Origin: Candidatus Luteimonas excrementigallinarum
Lineage (GTDB): Bacteria; Pseudomonadota; Gammaproteobacteria; Xanthomonadales; Xanthomonadaceae
Direction of reading: 5' to 3'
DNA length: 7,615 nucleotides
NCBI GenBank assembly: GCA_019115725.1
Contig: DXCY01000256.1
Span: forward strand, 1 to 7,615
The first letter of the stretch is position 1, and every line of letters begins with the position of its first letter. The notes beneath the pieces are model-generated. The model saw only the letters and a program-made list of their open reading frames with translations, ran no database searches and had not been told where the DNA came from. Positions 6,169 to 7,615 of the stretch are shown here, piece after piece. The position numbers and the translations under genes are program-made.

Positions 6169-6318
6169 TCAACGAACCCGGAAGCGCCTTGCCCGGCCGC
6201 GTGCGCTGTAGCCGTGCAGGTAGCTGCGGGCAGTGCGACGACGTTCGGCGGGACGGTTGGAGGGCAGTTCGGAGGTGGAAGCGGCAGCGGCGTGAACGGG
6301 GGAAGGGGAAAGATGCAT
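6169..6318 (-). CDS. Putative 49-residue arginine-rich small protein
   Basis: I do not recognise this protein. It reads MHLSPSPVHAAAASTSELPS and then an Arg-rich half, including RPAERRRTARSYLHGYSARG and ending RARRFRVR, with a predicted strongly basic charge. Support for a real gene comes from an AAAGGAGA Shine-Dalgarno (complement of 6331-6338), a TACAAT -10 box on the minus strand at 6369-6364, and a bidirectional terminator 52 bases after the stop. Against it, the Shine-Dalgarno to ATG distance is about 13 bases, longer than ideal, and no domain is visible. The first half looks disordered; the second could bind nucleic acid or rRNA. An opposite-strand frame covers the same bases (6151-6330) but has a glycine-rich low-complexity end and poorer signals. 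Confidence 0.5.
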   Translation of the reverse strand: MHLSPSPVHAAAASTSELPSNRPAERRRTARSYLHGYSARGRARRFRVR

Positions 6319-6336
6319 GTCTGTGTGTGATCTCCT

Positions 6337-6365
6337 TTGCAAGTTATTGAATTTACGGGTTTAAT
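6337..6365 (+). promoter_or_regulatory. Candidate plus-strand promoter for the duplicated-domain lipoprotein
   Basis: TTGCAA (6337-6342) and TTTAAT (6360-6365) are 17 bases apart, matching sigma-70 consensus at 4/6 and 5/6. Transcription would start near 6372 and give a ~100-nt leader. A second -10-like box, TATACT at 6431-6436, has no good -35 partner. The AT-rich island of about 6336-6390 stands out in otherwise GC-rich DNA. Confidence 0.45.
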
Positions 6366-6369
6366 TGTA
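6364..6369 (-). promoter_or_regulatory. Candidate minus-strand -10 box for the 49-residue gene
   Basis: On the minus strand these bases read TACAAT, the same hexamer as the -10 boxes of truB and rpsO. A start about 7 bases on would give a ~38-nt leader to the ATG at 6318. The hexamer 17 bases upstream (TGGCTT) is a poor -35. It overlaps the plus-strand -10 candidate, so the two promoters would compete. Confidence 0.35.
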
Positions 6370-6472
6370 CCTGAATAGGGGGATTAAAGCCAGCCCGACG
6401 GCGCCGGCACGTTCAGGTGCCGCCTGGCGATATACTCCCGTTCATCCAATCCTCATCTCCCTCGGAGTCGCC

Positions 6473-7093
6473 ATGAAGCCGTTCCACACCGCCGCATCCT
6501 CCTTCCTCGTGCTGGGAATGGCCCTGTCGTTCTGCGCCTGCGCCGGGCAGGCCCCCAGGCAGGGTGCTGCTGCCGGTGCGGATGCCCCGCGGGCAGCTGC
6601 GGAAGAACGCATGGTGGAAAGCGAGGTGGCGTGGGAAGGCCGGGTAACGGCGCTGGACGTCGCCGGCCGGCTGGTGTCGGTGCGGGACGCCGCAGGCGAG
6701 GAGCGCACGCTCAGGATCGACGAGCAGGTGCAGCGCCTGGAACAGATGGAGGTCGGCGACCTGGTGCAGGTGTACTACCGCCGGGCGCTGGTGTTCGATA
6801 TGCAGCCGGCCGGCAGCGCCGAACCGGGGGCGTACATCTGGGAAGACGAGCAGCATCCAGATCCGGCGCGCCCCGGCGTGGTGGATCGCGAGGTGGTGGT
6901 GGTGCTGTCGCCGCTGGTGGCGATCGACACCGCTGCCAACACGCTGTCGGTGCGCGCACCCAACGGCAGCATCCACGTGCTGGACGTTGAGGAGCAGCGC
7001 CACCGCGAAGCGCTGCCGCGCCTGCGGGAAGGTGATCTGCTGCGGATCCAGTTCCACCGCCTGCTGGCGGTGCGGGTGCTGCCTGAGGCGTAA
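6473..7093 (+). CDS. Probable lipoprotein with a duplicated beta-rich unit, function unknown
   Basis: I do not recognise a named family. The 206-residue product starts with a signal sequence (MKPFHTAASS then a hydrophobic run FLVLGMALSF) followed by CACAG. Cys23 after Ala22 is the better lipidation site, Cys21 after Phe less so; neither is a perfect lipobox. Residues 24-45 are an Ala-rich linker. Two similar units follow: 56-110 and 146-202. Both contain (L/I)D, then SVR (69-71 and 159-161), a Gly, an (D/E)EQ (83-85 and 173-175), and GDL (95-97 and 187-189) followed by a hydrophobic strand and a basic RA/RLL end. This suggests two small beta-barrels or beta-sandwiches made by gene duplication, joined by an acidic Pro-rich linker (111-140). 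The ATG at 6473 has GGAG 7 bases upstream; an in-frame start at 6365 would lack a signal at its N-terminus. It stands alone, convergent with the next gene. Confidence 0.85.
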   Translation: MKPFHTAASSFLVLGMALSFCACAGQAPRQGAAAGADAPRAAAEERMVESEVAWEGRVTALDVAGRLVSVRDAAGEERTLRIDEQVQRLEQMEVGDLVQVYYRRALVFDMQPAGSAEPGAYIWEDEQHPDPARPGVVDREVVVVLSPLVAIDTAANTLSVRAPNGSIHVLDVEEQRHREALPRLREGDLLRIQFHRLLAVRVLPEA

Positions 7094-7103
7094 GCCGGTC
7101 CGT

Positions 7104-7132
7104 GGACCGTGCGGCTCAGGCCAGCACGGTCC
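7104..7132. terminator. Hairpin over the 3' end of the 55-residue membrane gene
   Basis: GGACCGTGC (7104-7112) pairs perfectly with GCACGGTCC (7124-7132); the 11-base loop contains the TGA of the minus-strand gene (7116-7118). A competing smaller hairpin uses CGGTC (7096-7100) with GACCG (7105-7109). It sits between two convergent genes, but no T-run follows on either strand, so factor-independent termination is doubtful. Confidence 0.5.
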
Positions 7133-7283
7133 AGATGTAGTACACGATCACCCCGAGCAGGGTGATGATGCCGACCACCATCAGTCCCAGTCCTGTTTTG
7201 AAGCGCCGGTTTGCGTAGCCGACAGTGAGCGTCAGCAGGCCGGCGAAGACCAGGATGACGTAGACGTTGATGGCCGTGGACAT
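7116..7283 (-). CDS. Small membrane protein with two transmembrane helices
   Basis: The 55-residue product has two hydrophobic segments, about residues 5-22 (INVYVILVFAGLLTLTVG) and 31-53, separated by a short positive loop (YANRRFKTG). By the positive-inside rule the loop should face the cytoplasm, with both ends in the periplasm. The ATG at 7283 lies 7 bases after a GGGGGA Shine-Dalgarno (complement of 7290-7295). An ATG four bases upstream is out of frame. It has no recognised domain. It shares strand with the GntP-family permease upstream (95-base gap), so co-transcription is possible. A hairpin just upstream of its ribosome-binding site and another over its stop share the same hexamers. 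Small two-helix proteins of this type are often only annotated as hypothetical. Confidence 0.75.
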   Translation of the reverse strand: MSTAINVYVILVFAGLLTLTVGYANRRFKTGLGLMVVGIITLLGVIVYYIWTVLA

Positions 7284-7297
7284 GCATGTTCCCCCTG

Positions 7298-7314
7298 CGG
7301 TCCCGGATGGACCG
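7298..7314. repeat. Hairpin just upstream of the small membrane gene
   Basis: CGGTCC (7298-7303) and GGACCG (7309-7314) form a perfect 6-base-pair stem with a 5-base loop. On the minus-strand transcript it ends 2 bases before the Shine-Dalgarno region of the gene starting at 7283. The same hexamers occur around the gene's stop codon. Confidence 0.5.
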
Positions 7315-7345
7315 TTCCCGCTCCATCCTACCCATCGGGCGTGAC

Positions 7346-7367
7346 CGTTGCCGCCCGGCGGGCGACG
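7346..7367. terminator. GC-rich hairpin after the GntP-family gene
   Basis: CGTTGCC (7346-7352) pairs with GGCGACG (7361-7367), with one G-T pair and an 8-base loop. It lies 12 bases after the stop of the minus-strand permease. No T-run follows, so it may only stabilise a 3' end or be a weak stop. Confidence 0.3.
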
Positions 7368-7378
7368 CTGCAGGGGGC

Positions 7379-7615
7379 TCAGACCCAGCCGGTGAGGTAG
7401 TGCAGGCCGATCACTGCGAACACCACTGAAGTTCCGATTACGGTGATGGCGAAGATATCGCCGTAGGACTGGCGGTGGGTCAGGCCGGTCACGGCCAGCA
7501 GGGTGATCACCGCGCCGTTGTGGGGCAGGGTGTCCATGCCGCCCGACGCCATGGCAGCGATCCGGTGCAACACATCCATGGGGATGCCGGCGGCCTCGGC
7601 GTTGGCAATGAAGCT
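7379..7615 (-). CDS. GntP-family permease, C-terminal part (5' end outside window)
   Basis: Only the last 78 residues are present. They match from memory the C-terminus of GntP-type permeases: FIANAEAAGIPMDVLHRIAA-like helix, then ASGGMDTLPHNGAVITLL, TGLTHRQSY, DIFAITVI and a last membrane helix ending near the C-terminus. GntP-family proteins are proton-coupled importers of gluconate, 3-hydroxybutyrate or related organic acids, with 12-14 membrane helices and about 420-460 residues. The substrate cannot be named from this piece. The frame is open to the window edge; the internal ATG at 7579 is not the true start. The small two-helix gene follows downstream on the same strand. Confidence 0.88.
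   Translation of the reverse strand, partial: SFIANAEAAGIPMDVLHRIAAMASGGMDTLPHNGAVITLLAVTGLTHRQSYGDIFAITVIGTSVVFAVIGLHYLTGWV

Noticed and set aside
6151..6330. A 59-residue plus-strand frame opposite the Arg-rich small gene
   Set aside because: Glycine-rich low-complexity end, poor ribosome-binding spacing and no promoter; the minus-strand frame has better signals, though third-position GC does not separate them.
6365..6472. Longer start for the lipoprotein
   Set aside because: It would bury the signal sequence 36 residues in and lacks a ribosome-binding site; the ATG at 6473 has GGAG upstream.
6775..7335. Minus-strand frame of 186 codons opposite the lipoprotein and across the small membrane gene
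   Set aside because: Out of frame with the two-helix gene and Arg/Ser-rich without features; a shadow.
1..7615. CRISPR array, insertion sequence, att site, tRNA or phage signature
   Set aside because: No regularly spaced repeats, no transposase frame or terminal inverted repeats, and no cloverleaf was seen. The only direct repeats are the terminator arms and the short rbfA start repeat.

Overview
The window is GC-rich, single-copy-looking chromosomal DNA from a gammaproteobacterium. The gene order infB-rbfA-truB-rpsO-pnp, the 86-residue S15 and the style of the flanking small genes suggest the Xanthomonadaceae (Xanthomonas / Stenotrophomonas / Lysobacter / Luteimonas type). That placement is inference from remembered protein families, not from a search. 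I see no mobile element, CRISPR array, tRNA or rRNA, and no clear sign of recent transfer.

Region 1 (1-3999, continuing to 5997) is the classical translation / RNA-processing cluster. It holds the 3' part of infB (initiation factor 2, cut inside its P-loop by the window edge), rbfA (30S maturation), truB (tRNA U55 pseudouridine synthase), rpsO (ribosomal protein S15) and pnp (polynucleotide phosphorylase). The cluster is interrupted between rbfA and truB by a small secreted protein of unknown function on the opposite strand (1892-2260). truB therefore needs its own promoter, and a TACAAT -10 box ends only 6 bases before its ATG, which suggests a leaderless mRNA. rpsO has a good promoter and a ~130-nt structured leader of the kind expected for S15 autoregulation. 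A strong intrinsic terminator separates rpsO from pnp.

Region 2 (5998-6472) is mostly non-coding. Two terminator hairpins with identical arms lie 70 bp apart after pnp; the second is well placed to end a convergent 49-codon, arginine-rich small gene (6169-6318, minus). An AT-rich island at about 6336-6390 holds promoter elements facing both ways.

Region 3 (6473-7615) is accessory. It contains a probable lipoprotein made of two copies of one ~55-residue beta-rich unit (6473-7093, plus), a 55-residue protein with two membrane helices (7116-7283, minus), and the C-terminal 78 residues of a GntP-family permease (7379-7615, minus). The small membrane gene is bracketed by hairpins built on the same CGGTCC/GGACCG hexamers.

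No new multi-gene system is evident. The observations most worth a second look are the regulatory arrangement around truB and rpsO, the paired terminators, the duplicated-domain lipoprotein and the two small proteins.
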